DNA of 46,621 nt. It comes from an uncultured Clostridia bacterium (GTDB lineage Bacteria > Bacillota > Clostridia > Christensenellales > CAG-917). Each line of letters starts with the position of its first letter. Within the stretch, counting starts at the first letter, position 1. The notes below the pieces were generated by a model. That model did no database searches. It saw nothing but the letters and a program-made list of their open reading frames with translations, and was not told the DNA's origin. The translations under genes and the position numbers were made by a program. Below are positions 32,658 to 40,327 of the stretch, piece after piece. Where the stretch lies: positions 1 to 46,621 of the forward strand of contig CAKQGN010000010.1 of assembly GCA_934233745.1 (NCBI GenBank), given 5' to 3'.

Positions 32658-33779
32658 ATGACTGAAATCGAAAACAAAGATATGTTGGAAAACAACGAAA
32701 ATCAAACACCTCAAAACGAAGAAACAGCAGCACAGGACGCAGAAAACATCGTCGAAGAAAACGACGCGATGAACGTTGTCAGCGCAAAAGATTCCGTACT
32801 CGATCAAACCGTATCGGCAGTGTCTTCCGACGCGGCGATTTTTGAAAGAAGCTCGACGGATTTCAATGTCGAAAAAGAGAGAAAGAAGCAAAAAGTCGGC
32901 AATATACTCAAAAACATATTCGTATACACGTTTTTGACGCTTTGCGCGGTGCTGGCATTTTTGCCGTTCTATTGGATGGTCATATCTTCGCTCAAAACCG
33001 AAATGGAATATCGTCAATCCGTGCCGTCTTTCTTCCCGCATACGTTTATGTGGAAAAACTATGAAGCGGTGCTCAGTCAGACGTCTTCGAGTGGTTCCGG
33101 CGGATTCGGACAAATTTTGGTAAACACGTTGGTTGTCGGATTTTTCTCCACGACAATAGGCGTAATCGTCACGATTGTGACGGCATACGCACTTGCTCGC
33201 ATGAAATTCAAAGGCAAAGGCGTGTTGTTCTCGCTCATGCTTGCAACAATGATGATTCCGGGCGAAATGTACACGATCACCAACTATCTCACGGTTTCCG
33301 CTTTGGGATGGAAGGATACGTTCACGGTGTTAATACTTCCGTTTTTAGTGAGTGTGTACTACATTTACCTGCTCAGAAACAACTTTATGCAAATCCCCGA
33401 TTCGCTTTATAAGGCGGCAAAAGTGGACGGCTTGTCCGATATGGGCTACCTTGTCAAAGTCATGGTGCCGCTGACCGCGCCGACGCTGGTCTCAATCACG
33501 CTTTTGAAGTTTATCGGGACGTGGAACTCATACATTTGGCCTAGACTTGTCAACAGCAAGGATTGGCAAATGGTCACCAACTGGGTTACAAACGGATTCA
33601 CGGACAGGATAGGAGGCGTAGCAGGCGCATTGTACGGATTGCCGGGATACGGCTCCGAAACGCTCACAACGCTCAAAATGGCTGCGGTGTGCATGGTTTC
33701 GCTTCCGTTGTTCATTCTGTTTATCACTTGCCGCAAATACATCATGCACGGCGTGTCCAAGAGCGGTACGAAAGGCTGA
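32658..33779 (+). CDS. CUT1 ABC permease 2 (UgpE/MalG-like) with acidic N-terminal extension
   Basis: A 373-residue permease. Residues 1-75 are again an Asn/Glu/Asp-rich extension, then a basic KERKKQKVG patch, and the first helix at about 90. EAA loop: YKAAKVDGLSDMGYLVKVMV. The final cytoplasmic end is KYIMHGVSKSGTKG, typical for this subunit. A terminator is not seen after it; 33780-33855 holds an AAAGGAGAG ribosome site and possibly a secondary promoter for the binding protein. Confidence 0.93.
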   Translation: MTEIENKDMLENNENQTPQNEETAAQDAENIVEENDAMNVVSAKDSVLDQTVSAVSSDAAIFERSSTDFNVEKERKKQKVGNILKNIFVYTFLTLCAVLAFLPFYWMVISSLKTEMEYRQSVPSFFPHTFMWKNYEAVLSQTSSSGSGGFGQILVNTLVVGFFSTTIGVIVTIVTAYALARMKFKGKGVLFSLMLATMMIPGEMYTITNYLTVSALGWKDTFTVLILPFLVSVYYIYLLRNNFMQIPDSLYKAAKVDGLSDMGYLVKVMVPLTAPTLVSITLLKFIGTWNSYIWPRLVNSKDWQMVTNWVTNGFTDRIGGVAGALYGLPGYGSETLTTLKMAAVCMVSLPLFILFITCRKYIMHGVSKSGTKG

Positions 33780-33855
33780 TTTAGAGCCCGTATTATAAAA
33801 GGAAATATGTGCCAATAGGCTATATTAATAAAACCAAAAAAAAAGGAGAGTAATT

Positions 33856-35247
33856 ATGAAAAAGATTATGTGTATTTTGCTTGTAGTTGCTGTTGTAATT
33901 ACTTGTTGCAGTCTTATGCTCACGGCTTGCAACGAGACATCAACAGACTATACGCATACCATTGTGTTCTATTCCTCACAGGGACAAGATTTGCAGAGTA
34001 AAACGAAAATCGCAATTGCAAGTTTTGAAGCGAAGTTCCCCGGATGGAAAGTTCAGCACGTGGTTCCGGGTGGTGGCTATGATGGCTTGAAAGAGAAGGT
34101 TATTTCCGACTTCCAAGGCAAACAACAACCCGACTTGGCATACTGCTATGCGGACCACGTTGCGCAATATTTGCAAACTTCAAAAGTTGTTGATATGAAC
34201 ACTCTTATCAATTCTACAGAAAAAGTGAAGGGCGCAAACGATGTCGAATATCCCATCGGTTACACCAAAGAAGAGCTTGCGGACTTCAATCAAGGCTACT
34301 ACAAAGAAGGTTTTGCATCCAACTACGGCGACTTTGCAAAATACGGCTACGACAAAGACGCAATGCTCACGCTTCCGTTTGTCAAATCAACCGAATTGAT
34401 GTACTACAACAAGACCGCTCTTGACGCACTCGGACTCAAACCCGCAACCACTTGGGACGAACTTTGGACACAATGTGCATACATCAAGGCAGAATATCCC
34501 ACCGCAACGCCCTTGGGATATGACTCCGAAGCAAACTGGTTCATCACCATGTGCGAGCAAAACGGTTGGGGTTACACCAGCGCAAGCACTCCGCACTATC
34601 TCTTCAACAACGACAACACCAAAGCGTGGTTGAACAAGTTGAACGAATATTATGAGAAGAAGTATATCACCACTCAAAAAGAGTACGGCGCATATACCTC
34701 TGCATTGTTCACCAAGGGCACAGACGGCGGCGCAATCTACTGCATCGGCTCATCCGGCGGTGCATCTCACCAAAATCCCGGCGACGCATTCAAGTGGGGC
34801 ATCGCACCCATTCCGGGAAGCAAACAAGCAGACGGTTCTGTCAATTATGCTGCAATCTCGCAAGGTCCGTCCCTCGTTATGTTCGAAGCAGGCAACGGCG
34901 TTGAAAACATTGACGAAAAGAAAGTTATGACATTCCTTTTCCTCAAGGAATTGTTGGACCCCACCTTCCAAGCCGGGTTTGCAATGGATTCCGGTTACAA
35001 TCCCTCGCGCAATTCCGTCTATGACCTCGACGCATATGTAGAACATATGAACGGCGACAGCATCAAAGCAGCTGCTTCAAAAGTTGCGGCATCTATGGCA
35101 GACAGATTCTTCACGTCACCCGCATTTGTCGGTTCGTCCACAGCGCGTACTCAAGTCGGCAACGTCGTTCTTTACAGCTTGATTGGCAGCAAATCACCTG
35201 AAAAAGCATTGGCAGACGCAATTGCAAACTGCGGCGGAAACAAATAA
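33856..35247 (+). CDS. CUT1 solute-binding lipoprotein (MalE/UgpB-like)
   Basis: A 463-residue extracellular binding protein. Signal peptide with lipobox LTAC (Cys at about 25). The mature protein shows the type-I carbohydrate-binding fold: HTIVFYSSQGQDLQSKTKIA at the start, PDLAYCYADHVAQYL, and the hinge LPFVKSTELMYYNKTALDAL, ending with LADAIANCGG. Its ligand cannot be read from sequence. The nuclease gene follows after 40 bp, so imported nucleotides or sugars released from nucleic acid are candidates. Confidence 0.92.
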   Translation: MKKIMCILLVVAVVITCCSLMLTACNETSTDYTHTIVFYSSQGQDLQSKTKIAIASFEAKFPGWKVQHVVPGGGYDGLKEKVISDFQGKQQPDLAYCYADHVAQYLQTSKVVDMNTLINSTEKVKGANDVEYPIGYTKEELADFNQGYYKEGFASNYGDFAKYGYDKDAMLTLPFVKSTELMYYNKTALDALGLKPATTWDELWTQCAYIKAEYPTATPLGYDSEANWFITMCEQNGWGYTSASTPHYLFNNDNTKAWLNKLNEYYEKKYITTQKEYGAYTSALFTKGTDGGAIYCIGSSGGASHQNPGDAFKWGIAPIPGSKQADGSVNYAAISQGPSLVMFEAGNGVENIDEKKVMTFLFLKELLDPTFQAGFAMDSGYNPSRNSVYDLDAYVEHMNGDSIKAAASKVAASMADRFFTSPAFVGSSTARTQVGNVVLYSLIGSKSPEKALADAIANCGGNK

Positions 35248-35287
35248 GCCAAACGCTTGAATTTCAGGAGCGCAAACGAGATTTAAT

Positions 35288-36586
35288 ATGAAAAAAGCAA
35301 TAACTATACTTCTTTTGATAGCCGTGGTGCTTTGTTTGTTGCTTACAGTCGTTGCTTGCAACGACAACAAAATTGCCGACAATACAAAGTATTACGACAC
35401 AATCACAAAGAAGGCGAAACTCACAAAGTCATATGAAGGGAAATCCTTTATGAACGACGGCATAGGTCCTGCGACGGTTGACGCCTACACCGACGGCGAT
35501 ACCACACGTTTCAACGCGGGAGCAGATAAGGTTGTAGTCCGTTATCACTGCGTAGACACTCCCGAATCTACCGGCGGCGTTGAAAAGTGGGGCAAGGCGG
35601 CTTCGTTGTTTGTCAAAGACAGGCTTTCAAAGGCGACGGAAATCGTGTTGGAATCCTCAACAGGCACGCGTCCGACGACCGATTCTTACGGCACTCGTTT
35701 GTTGGGTTACGTTTGGTACAAAACCGCGGCGGACAAAGACTTCAAACTTCTCAATTTAGAGCTGATTGAAAACGGCTTTACCGAGAACAAGGCTTTGAAC
35801 ACGGCGGCATATCCCTACTATTCGTATATGGATGAGGCAAATCAGTTTGCAAAAAAGATTCAGTTGAGAATCTATTCCGACCTTGAAGATCCTCTGTATT
35901 CGACAGATCCCGTTGATATGACAATCAAAGGTTTCTGGGAAAACACCGAACAATACTACAATGCCGATGCCGACGCAGGTTCAAAAATCGTGATGACAGC
36001 GTATCTTGAAAGTTTGACGATATCCAATAAAGGTACATATACTTTCGTTGCAGGTCAGTACGATCCCGAAACGGGCAATGTGTACAGAATCAATGTATAC
36101 TGTGGCTATACGTCAAGTTCCTCTACAACAATGAAGATCGGTCAACTCTATAAGCTTATTGGAAGCGTACAAAAATACGGCACACACTTCCAGATTTCAG
36201 GCATCGAATACAGTTCCTTGTTTGGAGGCAGTATCGGTTATACAAATCCGGGTTATTCCGGTTCTCGTGTTTTGCAAGAAAACTACTTTTTGACGTTCGA
36301 TTCATCGGTCAATATGATAGAGCAATACAGCAAAACGCTGTATACGGATGTGACGGTGGTCAGCTCGGAAGTGAAAGACGGCGTGCTTACGATTGTCGGC
36401 TCGACTGCCAAGCGCAGCAAGAGCGGCAACGGCGACGCTCAGGAGTTCACCTATGAAGTGAAAGTTTCTCACGGCTATGTAAACTCGTTTACGGCAGGCA
36501 AGAAGTTCAGCGTCAAAGGTTATCAACTTGTTGATAAATCAGGTAAAATCGTTATCCCGAATATATCGGATATAACAGTTAAATAA
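35288..36586 (+). CDS. Surface lipoprotein with staphylococcal-nuclease domain
   Basis: A 432-residue secreted lipoprotein (lipobox VVAC, Cys24). Residues about 58-200 form an SNase domain with every residue needed for catalysis: D71 and T72 in TDGDT, R85, D90, T91 and E93 in VVVRYHCVDTPES, and R137 in YGTRLLGYVW, matching D21, R35, D40, T41, E43 and R87 of the S. aureus enzyme. From about 215 to the end two OB-like beta modules follow (MKIGQLYKLIGSVQKYGTHF and the final SVKGYQLVDKSGKIVIPNI). It should be a calcium-dependent nuclease held at the cell surface. It lies inside the ABC importer operon, 40 bp after the binding protein and 24 bp before the OB-fold lipoprotein. Confidence 0.93.
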   Translation: MKKAITILLLIAVVLCLLLTVVACNDNKIADNTKYYDTITKKAKLTKSYEGKSFMNDGIGPATVDAYTDGDTTRFNAGADKVVVRYHCVDTPESTGGVEKWGKAASLFVKDRLSKATEIVLESSTGTRPTTDSYGTRLLGYVWYKTAADKDFKLLNLELIENGFTENKALNTAAYPYYSYMDEANQFAKKIQLRIYSDLEDPLYSTDPVDMTIKGFWENTEQYYNADADAGSKIVMTAYLESLTISNKGTYTFVAGQYDPETGNVYRINVYCGYTSSSSTTMKIGQLYKLIGSVQKYGTHFQISGIEYSSLFGGSIGYTNPGYSGSRVLQENYFLTFDSSVNMIEQYSKTLYTDVTVVSSEVKDGVLTIVGSTAKRSKSGNGDAQEFTYEVKVSHGYVNSFTAGKKFSVKGYQLVDKSGKIVIPNISDITVK

Positions 36587-36610
36587 TAAATATAAAGGAG
36601 AAATTAGGAG

Positions 36611-39580
36611 ATGAAAAGAAATATCATAGCATTGCTGGTAGTGGTTATGGTATTGTGCTGCTGTCTTACGTTGGCTGCTTGCAACAACAAAACCAACGTG
36701 TTGGACAACTACATTTTTGAAATGGACGGCACAACGGTTTCCGACGATTTCGTGCTTCCCGCAACAATCGGCGGTGAAAAGGCAGAATGGAAATCCAACA
36801 ACGGCGCAGTACAAATCGAAAAACGCGAATCGGATGTGTTGGCAAAGGTCACATTGCCCGAAAAGGACGCTGTCGAAGTCACTTTGACCGTCACTGTCAA
36901 AAAAGAAAGCAAGAGCTACACCGTAAGAGTCAAAGCACTTGACGTTTACGATTTCATGAACAACTACGTTTTCCCCAAGAACAAGGCGACTATCGTTGAC
37001 AACTTCGATTTGGAAACCGAGTTCACCTACAAGGGCAAAAAAGCAACCATCGCATGGTCTGTTTCGGAGGCATACGAGCTTTATATCAAAGTCATTGAAG
37101 ACGGTAAGAAACTCCAAGTGACTCCTCAAAGCAAACAAACCCCCGTTGACATCAAAGCAACCTTCACCTACAAGGGCGTATCGTCTTCTCAAAACTATCA
37201 TATGACAGTTTACAAGACCTTGGAGGGTATGGAACTTGTCAACTACTGGTACAACAACACCCCCGTGTCCGTCGATATGAGCGGCTATGTTGTGGCAATC
37301 GCAGTTGCATACAGTGACAGCTACGGCAACGTCAGCCTCTATATGGTCAACGACGATTTCACTGCAGGCTACTATGTCTACAGAGTCAAGACAACTGCAG
37401 CACACGCAGCGAAATTGCAACCCGGCGTGCATGTCACAGTCACAGGCACAACCAACCAAAACTATAACGGTCTGGTGGAAACCAACGCAGGCGGAAAGCT
37501 CGTTGTTGACGATGACAAACCTGCAATCAATGTTGCAGAAAAAGTCCGTGCAATCGACGAAGAAGTGCTTGGCAACTTGCCTTCGACCGTTTATAGCGAA
37601 TCTCGTTTGGTCTCGCTCTCCAACTGGTCGGTCAAGAGCGTTTGTGCAGAAAAGGATAAGAAAGAAGGTGACAACTTCACATTGATGACGCTCACAAAGG
37701 GCGGTGTAGACGTTGATATCCGTATCAGCAAATATATGGAAGGCGCATACATCCCCCAAAAAAGCGATACAACCTTTGATGCTCTTTGGAAATTGACCGA
37801 CACTTATCCCGTTGGCAAGACTGTCAACGTGACCGGAATTCTGTCCAAATACGGCAAAAAATGGCAAATTATGCCTTTGAGCGCAACGGCAGTGACCGAA
37901 AGTGGCAAGGATGCAGATCCCGCCGACAAGAAAGATTATGTCGGTATGCAAATTGCAACCGCAATGGGCAAAGTCAATGCACAACTTCTCAAAGACGGCG
38001 TCATTGACAAAGACGGCAAGACCGTTCGTATCACCAATCCCGCAGATTTCACTCTTCTCAACAAGGACGGCAACGTCACCGTTGCATATCAAGTTGTTGG
38101 CACGAGCAACGCTGTTGTATTTGACCAAAACAAGATGACGGTCACCCCGGGCAACCCCGAAACCACCACCGTTCTTGCAACCTACAAACTCGGCGATTAT
38201 GAGGCAATTCAATTCATTTACGTTGAATCTTTGATCCCGACCGCAGCTTCCATGCTTGACGACCTTGCAGTCCCGAAAAAGATTAGCGAGGAAATAACAC
38301 TCCCGACCGCTCCTGCAGACGCAACACTCACATGGGAAGTTGCCGAGGAAAGCAAAAAAGTTGTGCAAATCAAAGATGGCAAGTTGATTCCTGCTACCGT
38401 CAATAATGACACTCTTGTTATGGTCACAGCTACGTTATCTTACAAAGGTGTTGTCAGAACGAAAAACTTCGTCATTATAATTGAAGCTCCCAAGACCTTC
38501 ATTAAGTTGGCTTTGGATGCCGCAAACGCACTTGAAGACCAAAAAACAACAGAACAGTCACATATTCTCATTGGCAAAGTAACAGAAATTACAGAACAAT
38601 ACAACGAAGAATATAAGAATGTTACGTTCAAGATTTCTGACGGTAAATTTGAAGTGCTCATCTTCCGTTATAAGCTTGCCGATGCAAAAGACATCAAAGT
38701 TGGTGATTCGATTGCTCTTGCAGCCCCGATGAAGAAGTTCGGTTCAACGCTTGAGGCTGTTGCAAAGTTCGTCAAACTCAATGTGACCGATATGGCGGTT
38801 GCATACCAAGCAGGCGCAGATAAAACAGGTGTTGACGGCACAACGGTTTATGGAAGAATCACCAAGATTAGCACTCCATACGATTCGGATAAGAACAGTA
38901 TTTCTTTGACTTTTACCGATGGCACAACGTCTATGGATTGCTACCAAATGAAAGGTGGTGCAGACCTTAAGGTTGGCGACTACATTCTTGTCACCGGAAA
39001 ACCGGATAATTATAAAGGCACAGTTCAATTTGCAAAGGGTGCAACATATGTCAGCGACGGTATTTACGTTGCTGAACCGACGTTGGTTCCCGAAATAGCA
39101 ACAACTATGAAAGCAGGCACTTACAAGTTCACTATGGACACCACTCCCAAGGGCGGCAAAGTTTTGTATGCAACAGGCGAAATTGACGACAAGGGCGCAC
39201 TTAAAACAACCGAAGATGCAACAAAGGCAGCAGACTTTGTTGTGGCGGCAGTTGCAGGCAAAGAAAATGTCTACACAATTAAATTTGGTGATAAGTACCT
39301 TGTTGGTTATCTCAATGTCACATTCAACAATATGAAACTTGACGCGACACCCGGTGAATGGACATGGGATGACACAGTCAAAGCATTTACTTGCACGTTC
39401 AAAGATAAGGACGGTAATGACTCAACGTTCTATTTTGGTGCTTTTTTCAATAGCAAGTACAATAGTGTTGGCAAAACTATGTCTTTGAGCAAACTTTCGT
39501 TTATTACAGGTGATAAGGCGGCAAACATTGGCAAAACTCAATTTATTGGTTATGCTTGCACTTTGAAAGCAGCTGAATAA
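36611..39580 (+). CDS. Large surface lipoprotein with repeated Ig-like and OB-fold-like domains
   Basis: A 989-residue lipoprotein (lipobox LAAC, Cys24). Domains by eye: two Ig-like modules (about 30-110 and 111-205, the first with AEWKSNNG), OB-like 1 (about 206-310, SLYMVNDDFTAGYYVYR then VHVTVTGTTNQNYNGLVE), OB-like 2 (about 326-440), two further Ig-like modules (about 455-640, DATLTWEVAEESKKVVQIKDG), OB-like 3 (about 650-717, HILIGKVTEITEQY), OB-like 4 (about 743-815, TTVYGRITKISTPYDSD) and a C-terminal beta domain (about 830-989). OB folds of this kind accompany extracellular nucleases, for example YhcR-type proteins. I infer a nucleic-acid-binding surface protein that helps the SNase lipoprotein. 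No catalytic motif seen. AAAGGAG precedes the ATG; a terminator follows. Confidence 0.85.
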   Translation: MKRNIIALLVVVMVLCCCLTLAACNNKTNVLDNYIFEMDGTTVSDDFVLPATIGGEKAEWKSNNGAVQIEKRESDVLAKVTLPEKDAVEVTLTVTVKKESKSYTVRVKALDVYDFMNNYVFPKNKATIVDNFDLETEFTYKGKKATIAWSVSEAYELYIKVIEDGKKLQVTPQSKQTPVDIKATFTYKGVSSSQNYHMTVYKTLEGMELVNYWYNNTPVSVDMSGYVVAIAVAYSDSYGNVSLYMVNDDFTAGYYVYRVKTTAAHAAKLQPGVHVTVTGTTNQNYNGLVETNAGGKLVVDDDKPAINVAEKVRAIDEEVLGNLPSTVYSESRLVSLSNWSVKSVCAEKDKKEGDNFTLMTLTKGGVDVDIRISKYMEGAYIPQKSDTTFDALWKLTDTYPVGKTVNVTGILSKYGKKWQIMPLSATAVTESGKDADPADKKDYVGMQIATAMGKVNAQLLKDGVIDKDGKTVRITNPADFTLLNKDGNVTVAYQVVGTSNAVVFDQNKMTVTPGNPETTTVLATYKLGDYEAIQFIYVESLIPTAASMLDDLAVPKKISEEITLPTAPADATLTWEVAEESKKVVQIKDGKLIPATVNNDTLVMVTATLSYKGVVRTKNFVIIIEAPKTFIKLALDAANALEDQKTTEQSHILIGKVTEITEQYNEEYKNVTFKISDGKFEVLIFRYKLADAKDIKVGDSIALAAPMKKFGSTLEAVAKFVKLNVTDMAVAYQAGADKTGVDGTTVYGRITKISTPYDSDKNSISLTFTDGTTSMDCYQMKGGADLKVGDYILVTGKPDNYKGTVQFAKGATYVSDGIYVAEPTLVPEIATTMKAGTYKFTMDTTPKGGKVLYATGEIDDKGALKTTEDATKAADFVVAAVAGKENVYTIKFGDKYLVGYLNVTFNNMKLDATPGEWTWDDTVKAFTCTFKDKDGNDSTFYFGAFFNSKYNSVGKTMSLSKLSFITGDKAANIGKTQFIGYACTLKAAE

Positions 39581-39620
39581 TTGACATTTGAAATGACAAT
39601 TTGATTGTTTCAGAGTCAAA

Positions 39621-39649
39621 CAAAAGCCTCGCGTTTGCGAGGCTTTTGC
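39621..39649 (+). terminator. Terminator of the nuclease-transporter operon
   Basis: CAAAAGCCTCGC (39621-39632), GTTT loop, GCGAGGCTTTTG (39637-39648). Clear GC-rich stem with T run, 41 bp after the last stop codon. Confidence 0.85.
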
Positions 39650-39668
39650 ATTTCGAATCCACCTAACA

Positions 39669-39759
39669 GCGATTGAATCATAGATCTAATCGCGTGCAAC
39701 GGACGGTGCCCGTCCCAACAATGCGAGCATTGTTGCCTGCAAATTGAACAATTTGCAGG
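39669..39759. repeat. Cluster of abutting hairpins
   Basis: Four perfect inverted repeats: 39669-39674/39688-39693, 39701-39705/39711-39715, 39716-39723/39728-39735 and 39736-39746/39749-39759. The last three touch end to end with no spacing. All stems differ in sequence. No gene crosses this stretch. Confidence 0.75.
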
Positions 39760-39761
39760 GG

Positions 39762-39783
39762 GAGTTCAAGTTCGGTGTCCGCA
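39762..39783 (+). repeat. Inverted near-copy of the tRNA-Leu 3' end
   Basis: The reverse complement of this stretch matches 39828-39850 of the tRNA-Leu gene (T-arm plus 3' acceptor strand) with one substitution and one single-base gap. It lies beyond the tRNA terminator, as in the tRNA-Arg case. Confidence 0.8.
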
Positions 39784-39794
39784 GAAAAAAGAAA

Positions 39795-39815
39795 AAGCAC
39801 GAAAAGTTCGTGCTT
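39795..39815 (-). terminator. Terminator of tRNA-Leu
   Basis: AAGCACGAA (39795-39803) pairs with TTCGTGCTT (39807-39815); on the minus strand the stem is followed by TTTCTTTTTT. Confidence 0.85.
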
Positions 39816-39824
39816 ATCTTTTTG

Positions 39825-39908
39825 TGGTGCGGTCACCGAGACTTGAACTCGGACGGTGTAACCATACGCCCCTCAAACGTACGCGTCTGCCTATTCCGCC
39901 ATGACCGC
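39825..39908 (-). tRNA. tRNA-Leu(GAG)
   Basis: An 84-nt class II tRNA with encoded CCA (39825-39827). Acceptor GCGGTCA pairs with TGACCGC; anticodon loop TTGAGGG gives GAG; a long variable arm and T-loop TTCAAGT are present. Confidence 0.97.
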
Positions 39909-40012
39909 TTAACATTGCCTATTATATGATTAAACCCGATGTATTGTCAAGGAGTTTTGCATCTAAATTTTGTCAAAAGGCAACATTTTTTTCAAGCTCA
40001 TATATTGACATT

Positions 40013-40219
40013 ATGGGCGAGAGTAATTTTTTCAAGCAGAGTGTATCGGGAGCGGAAAACATATCCGCCATCAATATTCCGTCCGATTCGCTTAAACAAA
40101 ACGTTCTTGCAAGCGTGCTTGCCGAGTCTGTGTGCAAAAACAAGAGCAGGACGGAAATTGCAAGCACAATTCAATTTTTGCAGATACTTTGTTGCCTTTT
40201 GAAAAACTATCTGTATTGA
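40013..40219 (+). CDS. Small hypothetical protein, 68 residues
   Basis: ATG at 40013 opens MGESNFFKQSVSGAENISAI, followed by a helical C-terminal half (about 27-68) with an EIASTIQFLQILCCLLKNY end that could be an amphipathic or weakly hydrophobic helix. Codon use resembles neighbours, but no Shine-Dalgarno sequence is present. Family unknown. It lies alone between tRNA-Leu and malQ on the plus strand. Confidence 0.45.
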   Translation: MGESNFFKQSVSGAENISAINIPSDSLKQNVLASVLAESVCKNKSRTEIASTIQFLQILCCLLKNYLY

Positions 40220-40241
40220 ACGATTTTTTGTTTTTTCGCCC

Positions 40242-40270
40242 TTGAATCGGCGACTTGTTTGTGGTATATT
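40242..40270 (+). promoter_or_regulatory. malQ promoter
   Basis: TTGAAT (40242-40247), 17-bp spacer, TATATT (40265-40270), giving a leader of about 50 nt. Confidence 0.7.
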
Positions 40271-40281
40271 TATTATATTGT

Positions 40282-40320
40282 TTTGCAGGCGCATGCAACG
40301 ATATCGAAGTCGCCTGCAAA
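40282..40320 (+). promoter_or_regulatory. Hairpin in the malQ leader
   Basis: TTTGCAGGCG (40282-40291) and CGCCTGCAAA (40311-40320) form a perfect 10-bp stem that ends 7 bases before the ATG. It occupies the place where a ribosome site would be expected and has no T run, so translational control or protein binding is more likely than termination. Confidence 0.6.
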
Positions 40321-40327
40321 GTGTGCT

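Noticed and set aside
36539..38368. A 609-residue open frame antisense to the OB-fold lipoprotein
   Set aside because: The Cys/Val/Phe-rich composition is typical of reversed Lys/Asp/Glu codons; the sense strand has a lipobox, ribosome site and operon continuity.
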